Source: Flavobacterium pectinovorum
GTDB taxonomy: Bacteria > Bacteroidota > Bacteroidia > Flavobacteriales > Flavobacteriaceae
Reading direction: 5' to 3'
Assembly (NCBI RefSeq): GCF_006438875.1
Contig: NZ_RCZH01000023.1
Span: 34,389-98,388, forward strand
DNA length: 64,000 nt
In this document: positions 40,761-48,607 of the stretch, one piece after another
Layout: every line of letters begins with the position of its first letter
Numbering within the stretch: the stretch's first letter is position 1
Translations under genes and position numbers: made by a program
Notes under the pieces: generated by a model
What the model was told of the DNA's origin: nothing
The model's database searches: none
The model's input: the letters and a program-made list of their open reading frames with translations, nothing else

Positions 40761-40858
40761 GTCATTTCGACGAAGGAGAAATCACACTAGAAACTCCACA
40801 ATCAAAATCGCCAATCTTTGTCGAATCCCGAGTGTGATTTCTCCTTCGTCGAAATGAC
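40761..40858. repeat. ~100-bp palindromic repeat
   Basis: GTCATTTCGACGAAGGAGAA..TTCTCCTTCGTCGAAATGAC ends pair perfectly over about 28 bp. It has the same internal ACTCCACAATCAAAATCGCC as the copy at 1281-1382. The rest of the 40.64-41.03 kb gap holds another short TCCCGATAGCTATCGG palindrome and no gene. Confidence 0.8.
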
Positions 40859-41027
40859 AAAAATGACGCACAAAGCTTTGCGGACTTAGATTGTGTAAAA
40901 CAACTTAAATCTTAGTGAACTTTGTGAATCCCGATAGCTATCGGTATTGTACTCTCTGCGATAAAAAAATAATGACGAGAATAAAATTTTTAATGTTTCG
41001 CCACAACAATTAGCATTGATAAAAAGA

Positions 41028-41606
41028 ATGACACAAGATATTGTTTTAAAGAATATTGCCAAACATATTTCGCTTGACGAAAATGAAATACCCTATTTTC
41101 TTTCGATTCTAAAGGAAAAGAAATATCCTAAAAAGAGCGTTATTTTGAAAGAAGGGGAAATTTGCAAAACCATAAATTTTGTTCAATCCGGAACCTTAAG
41201 AGCATTTTACAGAGATTCTCAAGGAAAAGAATCAACTATTATGTTTGCCGTTTCTGACTGGTGGATTACTGATATGTCTTGTTTTATAAACCAACAACCC
41301 GCAATGTTGAATATCGAAACACTCGAAGAAAGCCTAATATTACATTTGCAAAAAGAAGATTTGGATGACTTATATATTAAAATTCCAAAATTCGAACGAT
41401 TCTTCAGAATCATAATGCAAAACGCTTATATACGGGAACAATTGAGAGTTATTCAAAATCTTTCGCTTTCGGCAGAACAGCGCTATCATATTTTTTTAGA
41501 CAAGTACCCACAGGTCGCAAAACAAGTGACTCAGAAACAAATAGCGTCTTATTTAGGAATTACTCCCGAGTTTTTAAGCATGATACGGGCCAACAAAAAT
41601 AAATAG
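41028..41606 (+). CDS. Crp/Fnr-family regulator
   Basis: 192 aa from the ATG at 41028 (a TTG four codons upstream is a weaker choice). It has the N-terminal cyclic-nucleotide-binding-like barrel (ILKEGEICKTINFVQSGTLRAFYR) and a C-terminal short HTH (TQKQIASYLGITPEFLSMIRA). No FeS-type Cys cluster is seen, so it is the CRP-like subgroup common in Bacteroidota. Its targets are unknown, though the DUF4406 gene just downstream could be one. Confidence 0.88.
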   Translation: MTQDIVLKNIAKHISLDENEIPYFLSILKEKKYPKKSVILKEGEICKTINFVQSGTLRAFYRDSQGKESTIMFAVSDWWITDMSCFINQQPAMLNIETLEESLILHLQKEDLDDLYIKIPKFERFFRIIMQNAYIREQLRVIQNLSLSAEQRYHIFLDKYPQVAKQVTQKQIASYLGITPEFLSMIRANKNK

Positions 41607-41675
41607 CCAATTTCTTAAACTACATTATTTTTTTACTGTGATATCTTCCCGTGCTTTGTAAAAAAATCAGAAGAT

Positions 41676-42032
41676 ATGCTTATACTTATTGCAGGACCTT
41701 ATCGTGGCGGGACAAATGATGACCCAAAATTAATTCAACAAAATTTAGACAGATTAGAAGCTGTAGCACTTCCTTTATTCAGAATGGGACATTTGCCTGT
41801 AATTGGGGAATGGCTCGCCTTACCTTTGCTTCATTTAGCCGGTTCAAAACAAATTGGCGACAACGCTTGGGACGAGATACAATATCCTGTCGCGCATAGA
41901 CTTCTTGAAAAATGCGATGCTGTTCTTCGACTTGAAGGCGAATCAAAAGGAGCTGATAACGATGTCAAAATTGCTAAAGAAAGAGGCTTGAAAATTTATT
42001 ACCGTTTGGAAGATATTCCATCTGCAGAATAA
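41676..42032 (+). CDS. DUF4406-family protein (2-deoxyribosyltransferase-like fold)
   Basis: 118 aa. It starts LILIAGPYRGGTNDDPKL and contains an acidic Glu near VLRLEGESKGADNDV. Family members resemble nucleoside 2-deoxyribosyltransferases. A nucleotide-related activity is likely but not shown. It follows the Crp/Fnr gene by about 70 bp on the same strand and may be in the same operon. Confidence 0.7.
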   Translation: MLILIAGPYRGGTNDDPKLIQQNLDRLEAVALPLFRMGHLPVIGEWLALPLLHLAGSKQIGDNAWDEIQYPVAHRLLEKCDAVLRLEGESKGADNDVKIAKERGLKIYYRLEDIPSAE

Positions 42033-42039
42033 CAAAAAC

Positions 42040-42080
42040 AAAATCCCTAATAAGTTTTAGAAACCTATTAGGGATTTTTT
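42040..42080 (+). terminator. Rho-independent terminator
   Basis: AAATCCCTAATAAG..CTATTAGGGATTTTTTATTT hairpin after the DUF4406 gene. Confidence 0.75.
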
Positions 42081-42157
42081 ATTTTAGTGTACTCGTTATT
42101 AATATAAATTAAACACATAGAACCATAAATTACATACTTAAAGCATATTAATTTTAT

Positions 42158-42300
42158 CGCAGAGAACGCTAAGATTTTATCTTGTATTAGCTTCAAAAAC
42201 ACAAAGTTCGCAAAGCTTGTCTCGAATCAGCTTTGCGAACTTTGTGTTTTTTACAAAATCTTGCTAATATAAAAAACTTAGCGTTCTCCTGCGGCTAAAT
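42158..42300. repeat. Long inverted repeat
   Basis: CGCAGAGAACGCTAAGATTTT and the right end CTTAGCGTTCTCCTGCGG pair, as do AACACAAAGTTCGCAAAGC and GCTTTGCGAACTTTGTGTT inside. It can form one long hairpin of about 140 bp between the DUF4406 gene and the MazG-like gene. It has no ORF. Confidence 0.75.
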
Positions 42301-42316
42301 TTTTCCATCAAGTTTT

Positions 42317-42697
42317 TTACAAAAGTTTAGAAAAATCAGGTTTAAAATAATTAGGGCCTTTTAATACTTTTCCGTCTTCTCTGTAAATTGGTTGTCCATC
42401 TTCACCAAGTTTACTCATATTACTACGCTGAATCTCGTCAAAAACAGCTTCAATTTTGTCTTGTAAACCGTGTTCGATAATTGTTCCGCATAAAATATAC
42501 ATCATATCTCCAAGAGCATCAGCGATTTCGACTAAATCATTATTCTGAACTGCTTCAAGATATTCTTCATTTTCTTCCTTCATCAAATTGTAGCGAAGTA
42601 TTTTTTTTGTTTCTCCCAAATCAGCAATTGGAGTTTGACTATGACCTATTTTAAAAGCAGTATGAAATTCAGTTACTGCATCAAGTTGTTTCCTCAT
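42317..42697 (-). CDS. MazG-like nucleotide pyrophosphohydrolase
   Basis: 126 aa. The all-alpha NTP-pyrophosphatase signature is visible: EENEEYLEAVQNNDLVEIADALGDMMYIL supplies the EExxE and ExxD metal ligands. The C-terminal half (GQPIYREDGKVLKGPNYFKP) is typical of the short HisE/phage-MazG-like group. Family knowledge: hydrolysis of (d)NTPs to monophosphates, often as house-cleaning. Single gene ahead of the long inverted repeat. Confidence 0.85.
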   Translation of the reverse strand: MRKQLDAVTEFHTAFKIGHSQTPIADLGETKKILRYNLMKEENEEYLEAVQNNDLVEIADALGDMMYILCGTIIEHGLQDKIEAVFDEIQRSNMSKLGEDGQPIYREDGKVLKGPNYFKPDFSKLL

Positions 42698-42778
42698 GAT
42701 TTTAATTGATTAAATGAAGTGGCAAATTAGCAACAATTCATATACAATTCTCTAAATTTGTCAAAAATAATTTTTACT

Positions 42779-42967
42779 ATGTTTAGTCAAGGACAATTAA
42801 TATTCGCTCTCTGTTTTTTTATTGCATTTGTAATCGTAATGATATTTGCTTATCGAAAAGATCTGGCATTACACAAAGTTTTCTACAAAGGAAATTATAA
42901 AGTATTGATTGTATTCCTGCTTTTTATCGCCATTTTGTTTGTGATCAAATTCTTTTTCAAAAGATAA
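42779..42967 (+). CDS. Small membrane protein (62 aa)
   Basis: ATG at 42779 (an in-frame upstream start at 42758 lies in AT-rich DNA and is less likely). It has two transmembrane segments separated by a short basic loop (YRKDLALHKVFYKGNYK), a hairpin topology. Common flavobacterial type, function unknown. Divergent from the MazG-like gene. Confidence 0.6.
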   Translation: MFSQGQLIFALCFFIAFVIVMIFAYRKDLALHKVFYKGNYKVLIVFLLFIAILFVIKFFFKR

Positions 42968-43137
42968 ATCACCAATAAAAATAAATCTCAAAAAAATTAC
43001 AATTAAACTTCCCCAAAATCGTTTTATTTAGAACTTTTTTTGATCAAATAAATTTATAAAGTGTACTTTTATTGCGGCGCTACTAGTGCGAGTAGTAATA
43101 AAATTTATAACTTTACGACACCAAACAACCTACTACA

Positions 43138-44349
43138 ATGAAGATTCTAAAATATTTATTTCTTTTATTATTATTAAGCTTAGTTGCTCTTACTGTGTTT
43201 GTCGCTACCCAAAAAGGGGTTTTTTCTGTAGAAAGAAGCAAAGTGATCAATTCGCCAAAAGCAACTGTGTACAACTATGTAAATGATTTTAGAAATTATG
43301 AAGATTTTGAATCCTGGTCTGTAGAAGATCCTTCGATAAAAATGACATTTCCTAATAAAACAGCCGGAAATGGAGCTTCAGTTTATTTTGCCAGTCCTGA
43401 TGGAGCTGGAAATGCAATTACGCTTAAAACCATAGAAGGCGAAAGCATTCAGCAAAAAATGAAATATGACGGAACGGAAGCGGATGTAAACTGGACTTTT
43501 AAAGATACTCTTGCCGGAAAAACTAAAGTAACCTGGAAAGGAACGGGAACTATGAGTTTTCTTTTTAAAATTTACACAGCGCTAAACGGTGGTTCTGATA
43601 AAGTTATTGGAACTATTTATGAAAAAAGCCTTGCAAACATTGACAAAAATTTAGACTACGAAACAAAAACCTATGCTGTAAAAGTAAATGGCGTTGTTAA
43701 GAAAGTCGAAACTCCTTATATTAAACAAACCTTTACCAGCGAAATTTCGAAAGTAAATAAAAATGCCAGAGTTGTAATTCCGAAGCTTATTGAGTTCAGT
43801 AAAAGTAACGGTTTATCTACTAATGGGAAACCTTTTATTATTTACCACACCTATGATGCAACAACCGGATTGGCAAAAGTTTCGATTTGTTTACCAACAA
43901 ACAGAGAGATTACAACAACTTCCGGAAGTGATATTTTAGGCGGAAAACTAAATGGTTTTGAAGCTGTAAAAACAACATTAACCGGAGACTATTCGCATGC
44001 AAATGAAGCGATCGCAAAAACAACAGCTTACATAAACAATGAAAAAATCCTCCCGGATTTATCGTGGTCACATCTTGAAATTTTAACGATCAGTAAATTA
44101 GATGTAAAAAGTCCTTCTAAGTTAATAACCGAAATTTACTTTCCGGTAAAACCTAAAATAGCTCCTGTTGTAAAAACGCCAGTTTACACTCCTGGAACTG
44201 TAACAGGAACTGATACTGGAATCGAAGTTGAAGCTGAAACCGGAACGCCAACAACTACAGCACCAAAACCAGTAAAACGTAAGCCTACACCAAAACCTGC
44301 AGCAACCCCAGCGACAAAAACTCCTGAAGAAGAGCAATCTGAATTTTAA
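43138..44349 (+). CDS. SRPBCC-domain plus GyrI-like effector-binding protein, membrane-anchored
   Basis: 403 aa. One N-terminal membrane anchor (LFLLLLLSLVALTVFVATQ), then an SRPBCC/polyketide-cyclase-like domain (VINSPKATVYNYVNDFRNYE to about 170). A GyrI-like effector-binding domain follows (about 190-330), and the C-terminal tail is rich in Thr, Pro and Lys. Likely binds a hydrophobic ligand at the cytoplasmic membrane or periplasm. The actual ligand is unknown. It is the gene upstream of the ECF sigma cassette. Confidence 0.75.
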   Translation: MKILKYLFLLLLLSLVALTVFVATQKGVFSVERSKVINSPKATVYNYVNDFRNYEDFESWSVEDPSIKMTFPNKTAGNGASVYFASPDGAGNAITLKTIEGESIQQKMKYDGTEADVNWTFKDTLAGKTKVTWKGTGTMSFLFKIYTALNGGSDKVIGTIYEKSLANIDKNLDYETKTYAVKVNGVVKKVETPYIKQTFTSEISKVNKNARVVIPKLIEFSKSNGLSTNGKPFIIYHTYDATTGLAKVSICLPTNREITTTSGSDILGGKLNGFEAVKTTLTGDYSHANEAIAKTTAYINNEKILPDLSWSHLEILTISKLDVKSPSKLITEIYFPVKPKIAPVVKTPVYTPGTVTGTDTGIEVEAETGTPTTTAPKPVKRKPTPKPAATPATKTPEEEQSEF

Positions 44350-44419
44350 AAAAAGTAAGACTGATTAAACCTTTTTTTTAAAATTCATTCTAATACTAAA
44401 GTTTGATAAATCAAGAAGT

Positions 44420-44962
44420 TTGATAGACGAAAAGGAATTTATACAACAGCTACTTGATCCTAAAACGCAAAATACGGCGTTTCAACAACTCTTGTCTGAA
44501 TATCAAAGACCTTTGTATGTTCATATTCGAAACATTGTTTTGAATCATGATGATGCAGATGATGTTTTGCAGAATACATTTGTAAAAGTCTTTCAATACC
44601 TAAAAAACTTTAAAGGAGAAAGCAAACTTTTTTCCTGGATGTATAGAATTGCCACTAATGAAGCTTTGACTTTTTTGAGCCAAAAAGCAAAATTAAACGG
44701 CATTACATCTGAAGCATTACAAAATAAAACCATCGATAATTTGAAAGCCGATATTTATTTTGACGGCGATGAAATTCAAATCAAACTTCAAAAAGCCATC
44801 ATTACTTTGCCCGAAAAGCAACAATTGGTTTTTAAAATGAAGTATTTTCAGGAATTAAAATACGAAGAAATAGCCGCTATTTTAGGAACTTCAGTAGGCG
44901 CTTTAAAAGCTTCTTATCATCATGCTGTAAAAAAAATCGAAATATATGTTACATCAAATTAA
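44420..44962 (+). CDS. ECF-type RNA polymerase sigma factor
   Basis: 180 aa, starting at a TTG. Sigma-70 region 2 is seen in DDADDVLQNTFVKVFQYLKNFKG and SWMYRIATNEAL, and region 4 in LPEKQQLVFKMKYFQELKYEEIAAILG. It is followed by two genes: a membrane protein with one transmembrane segment that is positioned as an anti-sigma factor, and a secreted helical protein. The three-gene order is typical of flavobacterial ECF cassettes. Confidence 0.92.
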   Translation: MIDEKEFIQQLLDPKTQNTAFQQLLSEYQRPLYVHIRNIVLNHDDADDVLQNTFVKVFQYLKNFKGESKLFSWMYRIATNEALTFLSQKAKLNGITSEALQNKTIDNLKADIYFDGDEIQIKLQKAIITLPEKQQLVFKMKYFQELKYEEIAAILGTSVGALKASYHHAVKKIEIYVTSN

Positions 44963-44995
44963 ACCTTTTGTAACAAAATCTATCTTATTCTTATT

Positions 44996-45415
44996 ATGAA
45001 AGCATTTAAACTAGAAAACGAACCGAAAATATCGACTGGATTCAAAACTCCGGATCATTATTTTGATGATTTATCGGCAAAAGTTTTGCAACAGATTAAC
45101 GAAGACAAAAAAGAAGTAAAAGTAATTCCGTTTTACAAACGCAAAAAAGTGCTTTCGATTCTTGCTGCCGCCGTTATCATTATGGCTTTAATGATTCCGA
45201 TAGTAAACAATTACAACGCAACTTCTAAGGAGCTTGACGAAGATACTTTAGAAACTTATTTAGCGTATCAATCTAATTTGAATCAATATGATTTGATTCA
45301 GAATTTAGATGCAAAAGACATTCAAAAACTAAATAAAAATGTTGCCATAGAAGACGAAACTCTTGAAGATATTTTATCGTCAACTCCAAATATAGAACAT
45401 TTAATTTCCGAATAA
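44996..45415 (+). CDS. Putative anti-sigma factor (single-pass membrane protein)
   Basis: 139 aa: a cytoplasmic N-terminus of about 50 residues (KISTGFKTPDHYFDDLSAKVLQQI), one transmembrane helix (VLSILAAAVIIMALMIPIV), and a short periplasmic part with many acidic residues. The arrangement next to the ECF gene (33-bp gap) fits a membrane-bound anti-sigma factor. No zinc-type HxxxCxxC motif is seen. Assignment rests on context and topology. Confidence 0.65.
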   Translation: MKAFKLENEPKISTGFKTPDHYFDDLSAKVLQQINEDKKEVKVIPFYKRKKVLSILAAAVIIMALMIPIVNNYNATSKELDEDTLETYLAYQSNLNQYDLIQNLDAKDIQKLNKNVAIEDETLEDILSSTPNIEHLISE

Positions 45416-45430
45416 AATAAAACTTAAAAG

Positions 45431-45889
45431 ATGAAAATCAAACAAATACTACCGATAATTCTGTTTTTAGTAAGCTTTTCGTTTTATGCTCAAAATGATA
45501 AAACAGATGAGAAACGCGAAAAAGTAAAAGCCTACAAAATTTCTTTTTTAACAACTGAACTAGAACTGACTTCTACAGAAGCAGAGAAATTCTGGCCAAT
45601 TTATAATGCTTACGACGATAAACAATTCGAATTAAAGCATCAAAAAATGAAAACTTACTTACAGCGATTGGATGAAGATAATATCAATTCGATTTCTGAA
45701 AAAGAGGCAGCGGCATTACTCTCTCAAATGGAAAACACGGATAAAGAATTGTATCTTTTAAGAGTAAAATATAATTCGGATTTAAAAAAGATACTTTCGT
45801 CAAAGAAGATTCTGAAACTAAAAAAATCAGAGGACGATTTTAATCGAAAATTGTTAAAACAATACCGAGATAAAGCAGGAAAAGATTAA
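45431..45889 (+). CDS. Secreted helical protein, sensor-of-ECF-sigma type
   Basis: 152 aa with a signal peptide (MKIKQILPIILFLVSFSFYAQ) and a long helical mature part (ELTSTEAEKFWPIYNAYDDKQF) resembling the Spy/CpxP LTxxQ fold. Similar proteins in Bacteroidota are annotated as sensors of ECF-type sigma factors. Third gene of the cassette, probably detecting an envelope signal. The 16-bp spacing to the anti-sigma candidate supports co-transcription. Confidence 0.7.
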   Translation: MKIKQILPIILFLVSFSFYAQNDKTDEKREKVKAYKISFLTTELELTSTEAEKFWPIYNAYDDKQFELKHQKMKTYLQRLDEDNINSISEKEAAALLSQMENTDKELYLLRVKYNSDLKKILSSKKILKLKKSEDDFNRKLLKQYRDKAGKD

Positions 45890-45917
45890 TGACCTGCAAC
45901 AAGAAACAACAGCGATA

Positions 45918-45964
45918 AGAACCCTATATAATAATACTTACTTTATTATTTAGGGTTCTTGTTA
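45918..45964. terminator. Bidirectional terminator
   Basis: AAGAACCCTA..TAGGGTTCTT inverted repeat between the ECF cassette and the convergent BNR-repeat gene. Confidence 0.6.
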
Positions 45965-45972
45965 TTTTAGGA

Positions 45973-47034
45973 CTATTTAAAACGAAGTCTTACTACTTTA
46001 TTATGACCTGCGGCAATTGCCAGGTTTCTATTGACAAAACGAAGTGTGAAGAGTTTTGAATCTGTAGACAATTGTGTCCAGTTCTGACCTCCATTTTGAG
46101 AATATTGTATTCCTTCAGATCCTACACAAACAATTTCTTTACCATTTCCGCCCGGAACGTACTGTACACATGACGCATAACCAAATCCCATATCCTGACC
46201 AATTAAAGTCCAGGTTTTTCCGCCATCCTGAGTAAATGCTTTATTATCTGATTTTTTGTTTGGAAGTTCATAATCTCCACCAGCAATAAATCCGTGTTTT
46301 GAATCATAAAAGTCAGCTGTAAAAATTCCTGTCATTGTTTTTCCATGAACAACCGGAGTTTCTACCACTTTCCATGTTTTTGCTTTATCAGGAGAATAAA
46401 AAACACGCGCTTTTTTTCCTCCGGAAACCAGCCACGTATCATCTCCTTGTATTACAATATTTGTATTACTGGCTGCAAAAGCTGCTTCGCCAGTTGCATT
46501 TGTCGGTAATTTATCAGACAATATTTTAGTCCATGTTTCTCCTCCATCACGAGTTACAATGATCGAAAAAGTATCTTCTGTTGGATCTCCAATTGCGATT
46601 CCTTCTTTATCATTCCAGAATTGCATGCTATCGTAAAATATTTTTGGATTAACTTCTTTATAAACTAGTTTTACTTTATTCGTCTTTTTAGAAACAGAAT
46701 AAAGTAATGCCGGATTACCAACGCTTAATAAGAAAATATCTTTTGAAGTTTGAGCAATACTTCTGAATTCTAATTTTAAAGTATCACGATAAATATGCTC
46801 TTCAAATTTCTCTTTTTTATCTAAATCATAGTATCCAAAACGAGAATTATCAGCTCCGTACCAAATTTTATTTTTATCAATTGATATCGCTCTTATGCTG
46901 ATTTTATCCTGAAATAAAGTATCAATTTGTATTGACGTGAAACCACTATAAAACATCTTTTTATCACTCTCACTCAGCGTTTTAAAAGACACAAATAAAA
47001 TAAAAGCGCCACAAAACAACAATACTTTTTTCAT
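45973..47034 (-). CDS. BNR/YCF48-like repeat secreted protein
   Basis: 353 aa with a signal peptide. It contains several Asp-box-type repeats (TRDGGETWTKI, SPDKAKTWKVV, TQDGGKTWTLI, SQNGGQNWTQL) of a beta-propeller related to YCF48 or sialidase-like photosystem assembly factors. Databases often call these oxidoreductases or WD40-like repeat proteins without evidence for a reaction. No sialidase catalytic residues are seen. A scaffold or binding role is likely. Confidence 0.75.
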   Translation of the reverse strand: MKKVLLFCGAFILFVSFKTLSESDKKMFYSGFTSIQIDTLFQDKISIRAISIDKNKIWYGADNSRFGYYDLDKKEKFEEHIYRDTLKLEFRSIAQTSKDIFLLSVGNPALLYSVSKKTNKVKLVYKEVNPKIFYDSMQFWNDKEGIAIGDPTEDTFSIIVTRDGGETWTKILSDKLPTNATGEAAFAASNTNIVIQGDDTWLVSGGKKARVFYSPDKAKTWKVVETPVVHGKTMTGIFTADFYDSKHGFIAGGDYELPNKKSDNKAFTQDGGKTWTLIGQDMGFGYASCVQYVPGGNGKEIVCVGSEGIQYSQNGGQNWTQLSTDSKLFTLRFVNRNLAIAAGHNKVVRLRFK

Positions 47035-47156
47035 ATAGGTTAAGATTTATTTGTTGCTAAAATACAATTAATTCTAACATATAATTTAAGTTTTGTTTTT
47101 TTTTCTGGCACAGTAATTGGATATCATCAAAATATCAATCTTAATATGATTTTGCC

Positions 47157-48473
47157 ATGAAAACGAAATTACTTTTAATAGCCATAATAGCAATAGGTTT
47201 TGCCTCTTGTCAAGCACAAAGCCAAACTACTGTATATGCAAAAAATTCAGATATCAGCGATAACTTAGATTTAAGAGCCGTTGCTTCTATGTTTGGAGAA
47301 TCAGCGAATCTTCAGGATTTTGAAAGACGTTTGAACGATCCAAAATATCAAATTTCAAATCTTGATTTAAATGATGACAACGAAGTAGATTATTTACGTG
47401 TTATAGAATCTGTAGAAAACAGAACTCACGTTGTAATTATCCAGGCAGTTCTTGATCGTGATGTTTATCAGGATGTTGCAACAATAGATGTAGAAAGAGA
47501 TAATTATAATAAAGTAAATGTTCAGGTTGTAGGTAACACTTATTTATACGGAGACAATTATATTTATGAGCCTGTGTACAGCGTGGCTCCCGTAATTTAC
47601 AGCTCTTTTTGGGTTACAAATTACAGACCTTACTACTCTACATGGGGCTGGAACGTGTATCCAACTTATTATGCTGCGTGGAGACCTTACCCAATTTACA
47701 GATATAGAAACAACATAAATGTATGTATCAACGTAAACAATCATTACAATTATGTAAACACCAGAAGAAGTTATGTTGCACCGGCTTTGTACCAATCAAG
47801 ACGTTCTTATGGCTACGAAACCAGACGCCCTGACTATGGTTTTTCTCAAAGACATGCGAATGTTTCTAACAGATATGATCTTGATCAGAGACGTGTTGCA
47901 AGCAGAGATTATAACAGAACTCAAAATACGTACAACACTGACAGATCAAATACAGGAAGAATTTCTACAGGAACAGACAATAGAACTCCTAACAGAAATT
48001 ATGGTGAAAACAGAGTAAACACTGGAAGAGTTTCTACTTCAACAGACAATAGAACTCCTGACAGAAATTACGCTGAAAACAGAGCTAACTCTGACAGAAG
48101 CTACAACACAAACCGTGTAAACACTACAAACAGAGACAACGCTGCAACTGTAAACAATCCTGTACGAGTTGACAACACAAACAGATCTGAAGGAAGAAGA
48201 GATTACAGTCAAAATAATGGAGGTTATTCTAGAGGAAATTCACAAGGTAATGCCAACACAGCGAATACCAACAGAGTTTCTACTCCAACTCCTCAAAGAA
48301 CGGAACCTACGAGAAGCTATTCAGACAACAGAGCCAGTACACCAAGACAACAAAATACTCCAAGTGTACAACGTTCTGAAGCTCCAAGAGCGACAAGCCA
48401 GGAATCAAGAGGAAGCCAACCTCAACGAGAAAGTGGTTCAAGTTCAAGAGGTAATGGCGGAAGAAGAGGTTAA
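47157..48473 (+). CDS. Lipoprotein or secreted protein with a repetitive Asn/Arg/Thr-rich tail
   Basis: 438 aa. Signal with a lipobox-like ASC at the N-terminus. Residues about 30-130 are a compact globular part (DLNDDNEVDYLRVIE and VVIIQAVLDRDVYQDVATI) and residues about 140-200 are Tyr/Trp-rich. From about 260 the protein is low-complexity and repetitive, with NTGRISTGTDNRTP-like units repeated and TPQRTEP, SRGSQPQR at the end. Type IX secretion sorting is not evident. An extracellular or envelope role is likely. The family is unknown to me. Confidence 0.6.
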   Translation: MKTKLLLIAIIAIGFASCQAQSQTTVYAKNSDISDNLDLRAVASMFGESANLQDFERRLNDPKYQISNLDLNDDNEVDYLRVIESVENRTHVVIIQAVLDRDVYQDVATIDVERDNYNKVNVQVVGNTYLYGDNYIYEPVYSVAPVIYSSFWVTNYRPYYSTWGWNVYPTYYAAWRPYPIYRYRNNINVCINVNNHYNYVNTRRSYVAPALYQSRRSYGYETRRPDYGFSQRHANVSNRYDLDQRRVASRDYNRTQNTYNTDRSNTGRISTGTDNRTPNRNYGENRVNTGRVSTSTDNRTPDRNYAENRANSDRSYNTNRVNTTNRDNAATVNNPVRVDNTNRSEGRRDYSQNNGGYSRGNSQGNANTANTNRVSTPTPQRTEPTRSYSDNRASTPRQQNTPSVQRSEAPRATSQESRGSQPQRESGSSSRGNGGRRG

Positions 48474-48502
48474 TATTAAAATCGCATTTTCGGACAAAAA
48501 AC

Positions 48503-48537
48503 TAAAGCACAATTTAACGATTGTGCTTTTTTTTATC
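48503..48537 (+). terminator. Rho-independent terminator
   Basis: AAAGCACAATTTAACGATTGTGCTTTTTT hairpin ending the repetitive protein gene. Confidence 0.75.
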
Positions 48538-48575
48538 TTTTTAATTATAATTGACGCTAATTTGTTTTAAAACAG

Positions 48576-48583
48576 TAAATTTG
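48576..48583 (+). promoter_or_regulatory. -7 box TAAATTTG of the KUP gene
   Basis: Perfect TAnnTTTG match about 25 bp before the KUP ATG at 48608. Confidence 0.6.
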
Positions 48584-48607
48584 CAACCGTCTTTTATAAA
48601 AACATAC

